A stretch of 64,000 bases of DNA from Epiperipatus broadwayi (lineage: Eukaryota > Onychophora > Udeonychophora > Euonychophora > Peripatidae), in the NCBI GenBank assembly GCA_028023455.1, contig JAQFVV010006724.1:359175-423174 (forward strand). The letters are read 5' to 3'. How positions within the stretch are numbered: the stretch's first letter is position 1; every line of letters starts with the position of its first letter. Below, piece after piece: positions 21,900 to 34,575 of this stretch. The position numbers and the translations under genes were made by a program. The notes beneath the pieces were generated by a model, which was not told the DNA's origin, ran no database searches, and worked only from the letters and a program-made list of their open reading frames with translations.

Positions 21900-24450
21900 T
21901 GAAAATATAAGAGAGTTTAGAAAGAATAATTGTGAAATATTGTTTATTATTTGATGTGAATGGTCACATCAATAAAACTGACTGGAAAATATGAATCATT
22001 TTTTTAAATTTTAAATATTAGAAAAAGGTCGACTGATAATTGTGAATTTAATAAGAAGTTACCATGATCAAGGTAGAATCTAAAATATATTGTTGATTAT
22101 GTATTGATAGATAAAGAAGAATTAAAAAAGTTAAATGCATTAAAATATTTAATAATAAAATGAATAATCACACTTCTATATTGATAGAATGAAGTGTCTA
22201 AAAACTAAATAATGAAATTTATTGAAAGTTTTATAGATATGGATAGAAAATAAGCTATGGTATTTATTAAGTTTAATATTATTTTGGAAATAATTATGGA
22301 AGTTGAGAATCTTAAAAAAATTATGAATTGTAAATGGATAGGATGAAAAAAATTATAAACGTTGTTTATTTAAAACTACCAAGGTTTACTAAAGAAAGTG
22401 GAAGAAAAGAACCTTTAGAAAGTATAAAAGAAATAATGGTGTTGCTGTTAAAAAGCAAATAAGAGGAGAAAAAGAAATAAATATTATGTAAAACAGATAA
22501 TTAAAAAATAAAGAAAGAACTACAGTTGAAGAGCTAAGATAAAAATGGAATGTTTAGAAAAAGATTATTGTAAAAAATTTTGGAGATATATTTTTAAAAA
22601 AAGAAAAGATATTATACTTTTAAATGTAGAAGAAAGAAAATATGAGGATAAGAACAGTCATAAAAAATATTAATCAATAAGTTAATATAATTTTTTAAAG
22701 ATCTTAATTTATGAGAAGGTGGCTAGAGTGAGAGATGGAAATTTGAATAGATATGTTTAAGAAGTTAAGCATTGGTGGTCAGCACATCTGCCTTACAAGA
22801 AGTTGTCCCGGGTTTGTGAGTTCGCTTCCTGGCCAATGCTTTGACACATAAAAAAAGAGAGTAAAATAAAAGGAATAGATAATATAATAGTTAAAATGCT
22901 AATAGTCATGTCTAGATCTGCAATATTCTGTAAGATAGTTGTATTAAAATTTGAGATAAAAATAGATTTCCACATGAATAAAAGAATGTGAGAATTAGAT
23001 TAAGATATAACATGATGGGCAAGTTCTTGGGTAATAAGAACCACATATATTACTTTTTATTCATTTTTTAATGCTCAAGAATCACAGAAAATATTGTATT
23101 AAAATTGTACTTAAGTTTGCATTTGATTTTTTTTTTCCAATAATTATTCGTATGGCTTAGTGCACTTTCGGTGCCAAGCATTTTTATCACAGTACTATGA
23201 TTATCGTACACAGCATTGAAAGTGTATTTAGCCAAACAAATATTTGATGAAAGAAGAATAACCCACTTCTCTAGGCATACTAACATACATATGCAAACTT
23301 ATTACACATAAACAATGATGTGAAAATTAAAATTAAAACTGTACTTGTAAATGATAAAAAATGCAATATATTCTAGTCTTACATATCATAAAATATTAAA
23401 ACACTTATTACAACCAAATACGGTGATAATAAAAATTTGATTGGTACCATTTGAAAGCTAAAAATTTTAAGTTTCAAAATATTTATTTTGTACTTATTTT
23501 TAAAGCATTTACAGAATAAAATATTCTAATATTGGTACATATCATATTACTATAGATTATTAATATAAACGTTTAGAAAAAGTAATAATAACCAGTATCG
23601 TCTAGGGAAGAGTATAGAATTGCTTTGGGAACTCGTATGCAATATAAGGGCTATAATCTGCCTACATAAATAAAGAAAAGGGAAATGATTTTAAGTTGTT
23701 AATTATCTATCGACCATAGCTACAAGTTTTATGTTTTATATAATATAATTTGTATAAAGTTAAAACTTGGATTGAAATTGTGGGAAATCTTGAACGAGAT
23801 TAAAAATGGATTTCTTTCAAGTAAAACATAAATAAATAATTTATTTATTATATATATGTCTGTTTGATGGAAAATATCTTATAAAAACAAACCATTTTTA
23901 GATATAGAAACACTTTTAATAGTTGGATAAAAATAGGTTATGGAGTAGCCTCGAAAATATAGGAATAGATTTAGGCTTATTAAAAAGAATTAAGAATATT
24001 TACAATATTTTTTTATAAATACTAATTGCAAGATAGAATCAGTGGAAGTTAACTTTGAAATTGAATTAAATCAGGAATATTCATTAATATATTTATTATT
24101 TATTTTATAAAGAATTAAAGGTTGAAATAGAAAGCTTAGAGATAGAGGTGGAAATTAATGTTATTGGAACTAGTAAAATATATAATTTGGCAGCATGTTT
24201 TTTGTAGATCATATGGCAGTTTTTTGAAAAAGTTCAAAAATTGTGGAATAGTTATTAGAAAAGTGTGAAACATCAAAAGAAGTATAAAAATTCAATGAAA
24301 AAAGATATTAAAATGTTAGTATTTAATAGAAAATGTAAAACTGAAGGATGAAAATTGGAGATATTTGTATTGACAAAATGAACGGTAAGTATTTAAGTAT
24401 TTTGTAAAATAAAAATAAAAAAAGGAATTATACAAATAATTTGCAATTAG
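21900..24450 (+). pseudogene. LINE relic (endonuclease to RT), interrupted
   Basis: Broken frames give IVDYVLIDKEELKKLNALK near 22090, similar to the C-terminal part of APE endonucleases. KNF(W)RYIF-like linker sequence follows near 22575. From about 24070-24210 there is YLLFILY...KELKVEIE...CFFVDHMAVF, resembling the SPLLF and FADD motifs of non-LTR RTs with the second Asp lost. ENWRYLY near 24350 follows. A SINE interrupts it at 22767-22857. Assignment rests on motif order only and no intact frame remains. Confidence 0.45.
22767..22857 (+). mobile_element. tRNA-derived mini-SINE, copy 2
   Basis: AAGCATTGGTGGTCAGCA ... GTTCGCTTCCTGGCCAATGC pairs as an acceptor stem (GCATTGG with CCAATGC). 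It is followed by TTTGACACAT and an A tail. It sits inside a LINE relic. Confidence 0.8.
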
Positions 24451-27247
24451 AGTTGAGAAGAGGAGCAAAAAAAAGAATAAAATTAATTAAGTATATGACA
24501 TGTTATATATATATATATAGATTGTATCGGACATAGCCAGCGATACAGAGACTTGAGACTCGAACTAGGGTTGTCAAGGATGAATCCCCGAATGAAATAT
24601 ATGAATTAGAATAGTAAATAATTATATAAAACCTTTTTATATTTAAAAACTAATCAAAATAAAGATTTGAACTCTGGATAGAATTAAAAGATACTTTAAT
24701 TTGATATAAAAACAATTTATTCTAAACGAACATTATTTATATAGTTTACCTAGAATAGTTTCATTATGCTTACATCTGTGATAATTATGGTATGTCACGC
24801 TTATACATATATAGTGTGGTTTATTTATATGCCAATGTTTAAAAAGAAAAAGTTACATAATGGGTTTAAGAAGAGAAATGCTATTTTATCATACGATTAA
24901 ATAATGACCTAGACCAAAGGATTCACAAGAGAGACACTTTAATGTTTGAATAAATTAACATAATGTATTTAACAAACTGTGATCGACGCCACTTTGATCA
25001 CACAAAAAAACTACATGTATATAACTGTGATGCCAGGTAAATTGGTCTCTGACATCCTTTATATTTATTAAATATTAAACATCAAAGTTATAAAACAAAT
25101 GTCAATATAACAAACATTATATTTTAGTTCTTGAATTAAAATAAAATAAAGAGAATTCATTTAGCCATGTGGGAGTCACTTGGCTAAGGGAAATAGCTTA
25201 ATGCAAGCTATTCATGACATTCCAAATATAAATACACTAATAAATAACAAAATGGGTTAGTTATATCACAGCGTTATGGCTTACAGATTAGTTTTAGGCA
25301 TGATTCTAAAATACTATAATGAATGGTAGTGCGAGCATGAGGCAGCAGGATATAAGATTCGGTCCATTTTGACTGAGAGACACTTCATCATTTAAATGGG
25401 AAAAAGAGAAATGGTACACCCATTTTTCTGGCAGACCATACCAGGAGAAAAAAAGAAGGTAGGGAAATGCAAATGTCTGCATATGGTATCAATGCAGAGC
25501 TTCCACTACTCTTTCCGAAGGTGTCCTAGGGCATTTACGATGCCAGCTAAAACATATATAAGTGAAGATGTAGGATTCAGAGTTCCTGATGATCCTCAAA
25601 TTATGACAAAGCAAATAATGATGATGGCTGACCTATTCTGGCAATGCTATGAAACTATAATATGTCCTTTAATGACATCAAAATAACTAATGGCCTAAAT
25701 ATAAAATTTTAATCAGGCATAACGGCATGACTTGTATATTAAACCAAATTATATAACAAATCTAAAACTACATGAATGTCTTAATGATATACAATTACAT
25801 TCCCCTTCATTAAGTTGTCCCATATGCATTTGGAATCAATAAGCATTATTTAATACTATAATGCCAAAGGCACTACATATAAATAATTATTACATTAAAA
25901 AAAAAAACAGTCATTATTATTTAAAATACCTTTACTGGAATTTAAGCAATAGCGTTCTTGAATAACATTAAATTTATAATCAATAAATATATACTTATGG
26001 CAGTCTTATAATAATAATCTGCCTAGAACAGAAATATTATTTAACTAGTTCTTAACCCAGTGAGCAATGGTTTTAAAACAAATAATTTAAAGTAATTAAA
26101 ATATCCCTGAAGCGCTGGGGATTTAAAAGACTAATCTAAAATATAGGCTCATGGAGTTGACTTGCCTTGGCATATAAATTACATGTAAATAGCAAATAAT
26201 AATAGTCAAGCATTGTTAGCCGAGAGGTCATCACAGCCGCCTTGCAAGCAAGTAGTTGGTTGCAGATAGTTGTGGGTTCGCCTCCCGGCCGATGCTATAA
26301 CATATGGAAAAAAAAATAGCAAATAATAATATCAATAAAATTTACAGCACTAAAAGAAAATATAAGATCTAAATTTAAATTAGATGTAAGCATTTACATA
26401 TACATATTTGATAGGATTATAGAGAGGTCTTTACAAGTAAAGATTATATATAATTATAAAAGAAAACATTAATTAGTATTTACAGGCGAGCATAGACAAC
26501 TTTACATAGCTATTGGACTGTTATCTCGGCATACTTGGGGTGAATGATTAAATGGTTCATTCTCTGACATCAGTTGCAGGGATCAGCTTGGTGGTCAGCA
26601 ATCTTGGTTACAATGGCTTTTTCATTGGTGGCAGACTTTTTCCATGGCAGGAGTTTTATGGCAGCATACTAGAGGCAACCCCAAGAAACCCAGGGAAAGA
26701 CAGTTTGGTTACCTACTCAATAGACATTCTCAAAAGCAAGAGAAAGAGAGAGTAAAAGCAAATAGTGTAAAACTGTAAGTCTAACACTCCAATCTATTCT
26801 ATTTATACCACCAAAGCTATTACAGGAATGCTTTGGCTCATTTTCCCAGAGATAGATGAGACAATTAATAAATTCCTGAGCAAATTACTGTCCATTTTTT
26901 TTAAAAGTAAGATATAAGAAGATAAAGTTCAAATCACTTTCATTAGCAAAACTTTTAATTAAAGTCTTTAAATTATAAACGTAAAAACTGTGATAAGACA
27001 ATATTTCGATTAATGAAAATCAAGCTTTTAAAATTTTTAATTAGTGAAGCAAACTTTACAATGGATTAATTTGAACCTGCCATCTTGTTTATATCTTTTA
27101 TTTTCTTACAAAATGAAATTAAATGAAAATAATTTTTACAAAAATTACAAACTTTACAGACAAAAAGGTTTCACACAATATTTAAAAGTATAATATCAAA
27201 ATTATAAAATATTTATTATATAGTAAAGTTTTAGCATATTTTAAATA
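24451..27247. other. Unassigned region with an LTR-like start; SINE inside
   Basis: At 24523, after a TA tract, TGTATCGG...CGATACA forms a terminal hairpin like the starts of the TGTAAC LTRs in this window, but no matching second LTR was found. The frames at 25396-25686 (96 codons) and 26552-26755 lie in sequence of less extreme AT content and may be relics of an unidentified element; no domain was recognised. A SINE lies at 26205-26314. Confidence 0.35.
26188..26331 (+). mobile_element. tRNA-derived mini-SINE, copy 3, with 17-bp TSD
   Basis: The SINE body is 26205-26314. AATAGCAAATAATAATA at 26188-26204 is repeated exactly at 26315-26331. The head AGCATTGTTAGCCGAGAGG and GTGGGTTCGCCTCCCGGCC carry recognisable A and B boxes, followed by GATGCTATAACATATGG and oligo(A). 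This copy has extra bases in the variable-arm region. Confidence 0.9.
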
Positions 27248-27380
27248 TATATATGTTGCCGCATAGTAGGTGATGGCAAGGTTAGTACATCAAATATAAT
27301 TGCTGGGTTTGAACCCTTGTAGATGGTTAGCTTTTAGAAAGGAAAACATGAAGCTCACTCTGACTACAGAGTGATTGCTT

Positions 27381-27431
<51 letters not shown>
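27381..27431. repeat. (AT)n microsatellite
   Basis: About 25 uninterrupted AT units. Confidence 0.95.
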
Positions 27432-27437
<6 letters not shown>

Positions 27438-27439
27438 AA

Positions 27440-28180
27440 TCATTAGAATAATATGGAAAGGGGTAATGACAATTGTTTTAACATTTGAAAATAATATGAT
27501 TTGTATTTTCCAAAGGGCTCTAACACTTTTAAGTAGAATACAAAAAGAAATTAGTTAGATATGCACTAAAGGGTGTTAAAGGCAAATGAAACTATTTAAA
27601 ACCAGGTGGTATGCTCTTTCTTAATGAGGAAATTAAAAATAAATTAGATTATTAAAAAAAATAGTATTATGTGGAAAGAATAATAAATACAATGAATAAG
27701 AAAGATTTTACAGTAAACAAAGCTATCAAGTAGATAATTTATTTAATTGTTTTCATATAAAATTTGGGATATATAGAGAATGAATGTATTATAAGTATAT
27801 AATTGTTAAGGATGGGAATAAAAACTAGATACGCTGGTTAAAGAAAAAATAATAATGTTAAAGAAGAGGAATCTAGATAAAATAAAAATATGGAGTTGTA
27901 TAGGAATAAAAAATATATAATATATAAAAGGGCGAATGATAACAGTAAATAAAGCTTATTATTATTTGGTGCAAAGGCAGAAATTTTAGATGTCATGGAA
28001 AGAAGGCAAAAGCATAATAAGGATTTGGACTGTAGATGTAGTTTGTGTGAAGATGAAAAGAAAATAATGAACTCTTATTTTTGAAGGGTAAGGATATTGA
28101 AAGAAGATCGAGGATAAATTGCATAAAGAGGGAGAAAATTTTTAAGTTATAGGGAATGAAAATATTGTATGATATTATTG
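27440..28180 (+). pseudogene. LINE C-terminal relic
   Basis: The frames read KGVMTIVLTFEN, LLSRIQKEIS and GGMLFLNEEIKNKLDY in the order seen in the post-RT thumb of LINEs. Near 28020 follows DLDCRCSLCEDEKK, resembling the C-terminal Cys-rich knuckle (C.C..C....H) of many non-LTR elements. Stops and shifts are common. Confidence 0.5.
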
Positions 28181-29679
28181 TTAAGGTTTTTATAATAAAA
28201 CTAGAGGAAATAAGGATAAATTAGATAAACCAAGTAAAACGTTTTATTACAATATAATAAAAAGAAGTGAATTGAGATTAAAAAATAATTAGATGGTAAA
28301 AAATAAATGAGTTGATTATACTCCTGAATATTTTTGGAGAAAAGATTTAACTTTACTAATAGAACCACTGATTTTGGCGTTAAAGAATCCATTTTACATC
28401 ACATCATATCGCTATTTTGTTAATTGATTAAAATCATTGTTGATAGTGAACAATTTCTTTTTAAAAATCATACCTATCAGCAAAATTATCAGTTTGAATT
28501 AATTAACTGTGCAGCAAAAATCTTAAAAGTTTTTTAAACCCATTTCTCCATGCAAATGTATCACAACTACCTAAACAATTTTAAAATCTTAGTTTTATTT
28601 CAAATTTCATATGTTTAAAAAGGTTTATAGGTTTATATATTTAAAAATTATCGTTTTTGTAAAGAATGTGCTTAGCTTGCCTCGATTTTAAGATCTTTTA
28701 TAACAACATAAATAATTTTGTTTCATATTATATCTGTTCAATTTATTCTACCTTTTTAAATTTTCTTAGTATATTTCATTATATATTTGTTTTAAAATCA
28801 TTATCTGTTTTTTTTTTTTTTGTATTTATATCAAATTTCACAAACACATTCATTAAAAACAATTATTTTTAACTTAAATGGATGCTTTCTTATTTAACTC
28901 ACCAGCTTTTTTTTTTCAAATTGTTTTAATTCTTTTATTTAAATAGATGTCTCTGGTGTAAAAATGCCAGCTAGTGAGCAAAGAACTTGATTTTAAATAC
29001 CGAATAATATATATATAACTTTAAACAAATACTTTTATTTACATAAATTTTCTAAAGAGTAAAAAAACTCTTATTTTCAGCTTTTGCAAATAAAAGTATA
29101 GCATTCATGTTTATAAATTTCCCTAGTTTTGCTTTCTATCAATTTTTACAGGCTTTTTTAATAAAGTGAGAATTACAATTTGACATTTTAAATTTATATT
29201 CTTCATCCTTTTCCTACTGTATATATAAATATAATATATCCAACATTTTTTATTGTAAAATCTAAAGAAAATATATGTTTTATTTTTTAGTGTTATATGA
29301 ATAAAAGCATTTCTTTATTTCTTTTTGTATTTTTTAGTTTTACATACATAGCAAGCAATGAATTATCTAAAATGAGGAGAAGCCATGTTCCACCTAAGCA
29401 TCTCTAAAATACTGATGCCCCTCTTCAGGACATATAATCTTATTATTTAAAAATATGGAAGAAGTCTAAAAGGCCATTAGAGAAAGAACGGTTGAATTAC
29501 AATGAAATTTTAAGACATTTAACTTGTTTCAAATAAAAATGGAGAGGTAAGGGGTAAACGTTATCTAAACAGAAAAGACACTGACAAGAAGATGGCATGG
29601 AAAGAAAGAAATTTAAAACCATTCTTAGCTTAATTTATGAGTAATAAGATATAAGAACAATTAGCAGGCTTTTAAATTC
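28181..29679. other. AT-rich sequence, no gene seen
   Basis: The frames at 28201-28392 and 28666-28872 are composed of low-complexity Phe/Tyr/Leu/Ile codons and are not supported as genes. Confidence 0.4.
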
Positions 29680-29811
29680 ACTGTCAATAACTCAAAAAAA
29701 TGTAAACAAAAACAGACAAAACTCATTATACATATTGCCACTCATAGTAAGCTAGAGTAATCAATGGATGCCAGAAGGCTTGTGCATCAAATCCCCCTCT
29801 AAGGCCTACTC

Positions 29812-29870
29812 ATCCAATATCCCCAGACTAGTTTCTGGCTTGTGGCCTTCATCAGTGAGGAATCTTGGAT
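29812..29870 (-). ncRNA. Hammerhead ribozyme, type I, intact core
   Basis: Minus strand, in order: stem I 5' strand ATCCAA-GAT-TCCTCA; CTGATGA; stem II GGC/GCC with loop CACAA and a closing A.A; GAAA; CTAG; TC (cleavage expected after this C, between 29826 and 29825); stem I 3' strand TGGGGA-TA-TTGGAT. Stem I is 6 bp, a 3x2 internal loop, then 6 bp; such an internal loop can contact loop II in natural type I hammerheads. Stem III is the palindrome ACTAGT, too short to fold alone but able to pair between two copies, as in known dimeric hammerheads of retroelements. All invariant core bases are present. Self-cleavage is inferred. Confidence 0.75.
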
Positions 29871-30537
29871 CTGAGAGCACTGCACCTAGATCTTACGATC
29901 TAATGCAACCCTCCAGAAGCCACCCTTTAGCTCCACTTAACTACAAAACTATGAGTCTTAAATTGAAAACACCCTAATATTTTCAATTCAAGTGCATCAG
30001 CTTATATAGTCATATAGGTCTGAACACAGTTCAGTACCTATACATTTTGGTGCCTTTGGCTCTTTAATAACCATAGCCACTGCCATCCTATTAAGCAGGA
30101 TTGGTTTTAAGCCAACAAACATCACATGATCACCATTTCTTATGCTTGCTTATAACTGTTATTATAACAGGCAAAACTCACTATATGTATTGCCACTCAT
30201 AGCAAACTAGAATAATCAATGGATGCCAGAAGGCTTGTGCATCAAATCCCCATCTAGTGCCTACTCATTCAAATCCCCAGACTAGGCTTGTGCCCTTTGC
30301 CAGTGAGGAGCCTTGGATCTGAGAACAATGCACGCACCTAGATCTTAGGATCTAATGCAACCCTCCAGCAGCCACTTTTTATCTTCACTTATATTTAACT
30401 ATATAAGATGATGGGCTTGAATTGAAAATATTAAGGGGTTTTTAATTTAAGACTCATAGTTTTGTAGTTAAGTGGAGGTAAAAGGTAGCTGCGGGAGGGT
30501 TGCATTACATCCTAAGATCTAGGTGCAGTGCTCAAAG

Positions 30538-30596
30538 ATCCAAGGCTCTTCACTGACGATGGCCACAAGCCATAAACTAGTCTGGGGATATTGAAT
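30538..30596 (+). ncRNA. Degenerate hammerhead motif in reverse unit 1
   Basis: The core reads CTGACGA and TAAA, each with one change at a conserved base. Stem II GGC/GCC, CTAGTC and stem I are preserved. Expected to be inactive. Confidence 0.6.
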
Positions 30597-30910
30597 GAGT
30601 AGGCACTAGATAGGGATTTGATGCACAAGCCTTCTAGCATCCATTGATTATTCTAGCTTGCTGTGATTGGCAATATGTATAGTGAGTTTTGCCTGTTTTA
30701 ATAACAGTTATAAGCAAGCATAAGAAATGGTGATCAAGTGATGTTTATTGGCTTAAAACCAATCCTGCCTAATAGAATAGTGGTGGTTATGGTTGGGCTT
30801 GAATTGAAGAATGTTTTCTATTTAAGACTCATAGTTTTGTAATTTAGTGGAGATAAAAGGTGGCTTCTGGAGGGTTGCATTAGATCCTAAGAGCTAGTTG
30901 CAGTGCTCCC

Positions 30911-30970
30911 AAATCCAAGCTCCTCACTGACAAAGGCCATAAGCCAGAAACTAGTCTGTGGATATTGGAT
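30911..30970 (+). ncRNA. Degenerate hammerhead motif in reverse unit 2
   Basis: The core reads CTGACAA (two changes from CTGATGA), with intact GAAA, CTAGTC and ATCCAA/TTGGAT stem I. Expected to be inactive. Confidence 0.6.
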
Positions 30971-31149
30971 GAGTTGTCACGAGATGGGGATTTGATGCAC
31001 AAGCCTTCTGACATACATTGATTTCTCTAGCTTCCTGAGAGTGGCAATACGTATAGTGAGTTTTGCCTGTTTTAATAATAGTTATAAGCAATCATAAGAA
31101 ATGGTGATCATATGTTGTTTATTGATTCAAAAATATACTGCCAATAACT

Positions 31150-32944
31150 TATTCTTGAATTGTTCCTCTCAAAATTCAAATTTTCGTTTTGTGAAGCATA
31201 TTCCCCATGTTGGGAACCTCTGATCTTGTTGGTAAGGATAAAAAACAGAATATTTTAAATAAAAGGATAATCAAGTTTTTATGAATTGTTCAATTTTAGA
31301 TTAGAAAGAGAACCACTAGATAACATTACCATTGATGGTACCTATTAAATTCAAAATTTGTAATTCCCATTAATTTTTACTAAAATTGTTTCCACATTCT
31401 AAAAAATTGTATTGTCATTAGGGTACATATGTATGTAAAGTTTCAACTAGATCAGAAATTGTGAAACAGATGAAAACTGATTTATAAGAATTTATCTAGA
31501 TATATATGAATTAAAAAACAGGGCAAATTAAATAAAATTATGTAGAAAGTAATCTTAATATAGCTATACTAAAATAATTGAATAGTTGCTTGAGATGATT
31601 TTAATATTAAAGTACTGAAAGTGATTGGTTAAGTTTCGATGCAGAAGCATTCAGTCCTCAAGTCTGTCCCAAATGGATGGCTGATGAGTTGTGGGTTGGA
31701 CTTGTTTGAAGCCTGTCCATTAAAGTATGAAGATTGGCTATCTTAATATAAAGCTGAACACCGATTGTATATATGTGTGAGGATAGTAATCTGGACCAAC
31801 TGATGATTGCTGGTTTAGCATGAAATACTTATATTGGTGATTATTTATCTTTTCAACATGTGTATGGTTAAGTGGGTCACCAATATGGGATGGCATGGAG
31901 AGTTGAGGGTTGTGTAAAAGTCTGAGTTTGAATCCCTTATATTGCATTATATATGTGCAGGTGTGTGTAAGCCTGTATAGTGTATTAATTTACATATGTA
32001 ATAAATAGAGTAAAACAAATGAATGATTAATTATTTAGAAGATCAAAAGTGAATTTCAGATTAAGCTTTAATCTAGGAATCTTTAGTTTTTGATTTTGTC
32101 ACTCTACAGCATTAAATGCTTGTAGCTCTCTATATTTGAACTTGTTTGATGTCTCAGAAGAACTATTGACAATGTGTGTATATTAAAATCTTTATTTTAT
32201 GTTATTTTACTTATATATTAAAGTAAATATGATTAATTGTATCAAAGCAAAAGCAGATTCTTTTTTTTTATCTATATGTATATTGTATATACACACACTC
32301 ATGCTATAACAAAAAAGTTATTGTAATGCCAACTTACATTTTAAACACTAACATTCAATAATCACTAATTACGAAAATATTTTTTTTAAAACTGTCTGAC
32401 ATTTTCAAATCCAATTAACATTTAGAACTAGCTTCATAAGGAAAAGTGATAAAAGAAATAATCCTTTAACAACTTACTAATATAAGTTAATTATTACTAA
32501 TATTATTACTAATATAAGTTAATTAAATCATAAACCAGCGAAATGATAATTACGACAAAGTGTATGATGTTTATTATTAATGATGACATTTGATATCAAT
32601 TTATAACTCAAATAATACACATTAAATGCGAATATTATTAAATAAACAGTTGTATAAATGAAATAGCACTGCGTATATATATATGTAAATAAAAATATTT
32701 GTTGAATAAATTGACATTTAGACAAAAGCTATTACAAATGACCTTTATAAATAATTGTTCTTACTTATAATATATATGATGGAATTATTTAGAATGAGAT
32801 AAGCAAAATGACTAAAGATATTGCAATAAAAATAAAATATATTTCGTTATACATTTTTGTACAATTACAATCGGTTTCTGAATTTATGTTAAGCTTCAAA
32901 AATATATAAAGTAAATAGGATACGTTCATTATATATATATATAT
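31150..32944. other. Intergenic sequence, no gene seen
   Basis: The stretch at 31640-31980 is less AT-rich and ends in a B-box-like GAGTTTGAATCCC (about 31923); it may be an old SINE or LTR piece. The remainder is featureless AT-rich sequence. Confidence 0.35.
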
Positions 32945-33130
32945 TGTAACAGAACTATTTTTTTACATGATATGATGATTGATTAGCTAGGTCATTCCAA
33001 TGAGTGAGAGAGTCTATGTAGGATCTGTGCATTATATATCAATGCACGCTTCGATCTCGTTCCTGGTAGATGGGATATTAATAGTCAAACGTATATTAAA
33101 CTATATCCATATACTCATCTTATTCTTATC
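32945..33130 (+). other. LTR-like start in a TA tract, partner not found
   Basis: TGTAACAGAAC follows (TA)n exactly as at the recognised LTR starts 35926 and 47075. Downstream sequence does not match them, and no second copy or coding region was found, so it may be a solo or truncated LTR of another family. Confidence 0.35.
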
Positions 33131-33840
33131 ATCTTTAATTTCCATTAAAACATAAGTTTAAAAATAAAAACTAACCTAAAAATAATATAATAATTCAGCA
33201 AATAAATAAATAAAAAAGTACAAAAAGGAATAGTTAAAACAAAATATTTTATTCTAGACTTTAGAATTAAAATGTATTTTAACTAAAACAAATATTCTCC
33301 AATCAAATTTTTGTAAGATAAATTTCAATAAAGAATATATTCAAGTAATGAAAATGTTTTTGAAATATTAAAATTCAATTTATAATTCTAAAGAAAACAT
33401 CAAAAAAAGTAATAGTAATGTTCTTAATAGTAGGTTTCTTGTTTTGGTAGCAGGCTTTCCTATTTGTTGTTAGTAGATTTTTAATTGATTATTTTTTAAT
33501 AAAATAAACAATAGATATATTCAAATAATAGTTGAATGTAAACATAATGTATTTTCTAAAAAAAAACCCAAATATTTCATTTAAATTTTTTTTTAAAAAA
33601 AAAAAAAAAGGTAAAACAAGTAAATAAATTATGTATAGTTATCTTTTCTATTTTTATGATTTTAACAAAAACAAAAATTATATAAATGTAATGCGATGTG
33701 ATGTACGGTGGCTTCTCCTTAAACGAAGTCAAGAATATCTCAGCAATTATACTCAGATAAACCTGTTAGCCACTTTATTTTTCATTCCCAACTCTACATT
33801 TTCCCATATTCTGCCCCATCCCATTTCCACAACATAATCT
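33131..33840. other. AT-rich sequence, no gene seen
   Basis: Long A and T runs, and a (T)n(A)n tract at about 33580-33610. Nothing recognised. Confidence 0.4.
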
Positions 33841-34575
33841 TTGTCAACTCTATAACCTTTATATCTAAATCCCCCTTATCTTTTCCCAAACCCAGCATAA
33901 AAACCAATTATTCACTTTCTGTATAATCACTTTTTTCATATTTATTCTTCCATAACTTCATTATATATACCCTTTCTGTTTTCAAGCATTTACATTCAAC
34001 TAACAAATGCCTAATATTTCCTATTCCTTCCTTATATAATTTACAAAATAAATCACCCGTATTTTTCCATTTACATGTATATTCTCTTGTAGCTAAAGAT
34101 CCCATTTGAGCCTTAAACAATAAACTACTTTCCTTACTATTATCATATATTAACTCACACCTAACACCTAATATTCTGTTTATTTCTATATATATTTAAA
34201 CTCTTTTTACTCTCCATACTATTTCTCCATCTCTCTAACTCCCTATTCTTTATTAATAAATGTATTCTTTTATCCCATTCCTTACTACTCTAACACTCAA
34301 CAATCCTCTTAACACAATCATCCCATCTTTTGTACAAATATACTGATATAAATTCTTTATCCAAATCTTTTGCATAAAACATTACCTTTCTCACCCATAT
34401 TGTACCTGCCCTTTACTCATAACCCAATTAAATACTATTTTGGCTATTTTTTTATTATCCATAAACTGCAATCTACCAAACATTTTCATTTTACTTTTTG
34501 CATATCTCATATGAAAACTTGGCCATTCCATTTCTCCTTGAATTGCCTCTCTTGCTGTCCATATATCTCATAGAG
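33841..34575 (-). pseudogene. LINE C-terminal relic
   Basis: Minus-strand frames read, from right to left, FHMRYAKSKMKMFGRLQF, KIAKIVFNWVMSKG, LYKRWDDCVKRI, WDKRIHLLIKNRELERWRN, then LLFKAQMGSL and FCKLYKEG...IRHLLVECKCLKTER. The order and the terminal C..(C)...H...C pattern match the C-terminal region of non-LTR retrotransposons. The strand bias (pyrimidine-rich plus strand) supports one old coding block. Frameshifts are present, with one open piece at 33908-34120. Confidence 0.65.

Larger units (their letters stand above)
29680..31149. mobile_element. HHR-R family, four-unit palindromic array with TSD
   Basis: Two forward units (about 29708-30165 and 30166-30430) are followed by two reverse units (about 30435-30790 and 30791-31125), making a 1.44 kb imperfect palindrome centred near 30430. 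ACTGTCAATAACT at 29680-29692 and ACTGCCAATAACT at 31137-31149 form a probable target duplication, so the array looks inserted as one piece. Equivalent hammerhead positions are 454 bp apart in the forward pair and 374 bp apart in the reverse pair. Ribozyme-sense strands point outward from the centre. No protein coding was found. Confidence 0.75.

Noticed and set aside
25396-25686. 96-codon open frame as a host gene
   Set aside because: No recognisable domain, splice context or homologous copy is visible; it is left as unassigned.
31680-31730. CTGATGAG near 31683 as a hammerhead
   Set aside because: No stem II can be drawn, and the following element is GAAG without a cleavage-site UH in register.
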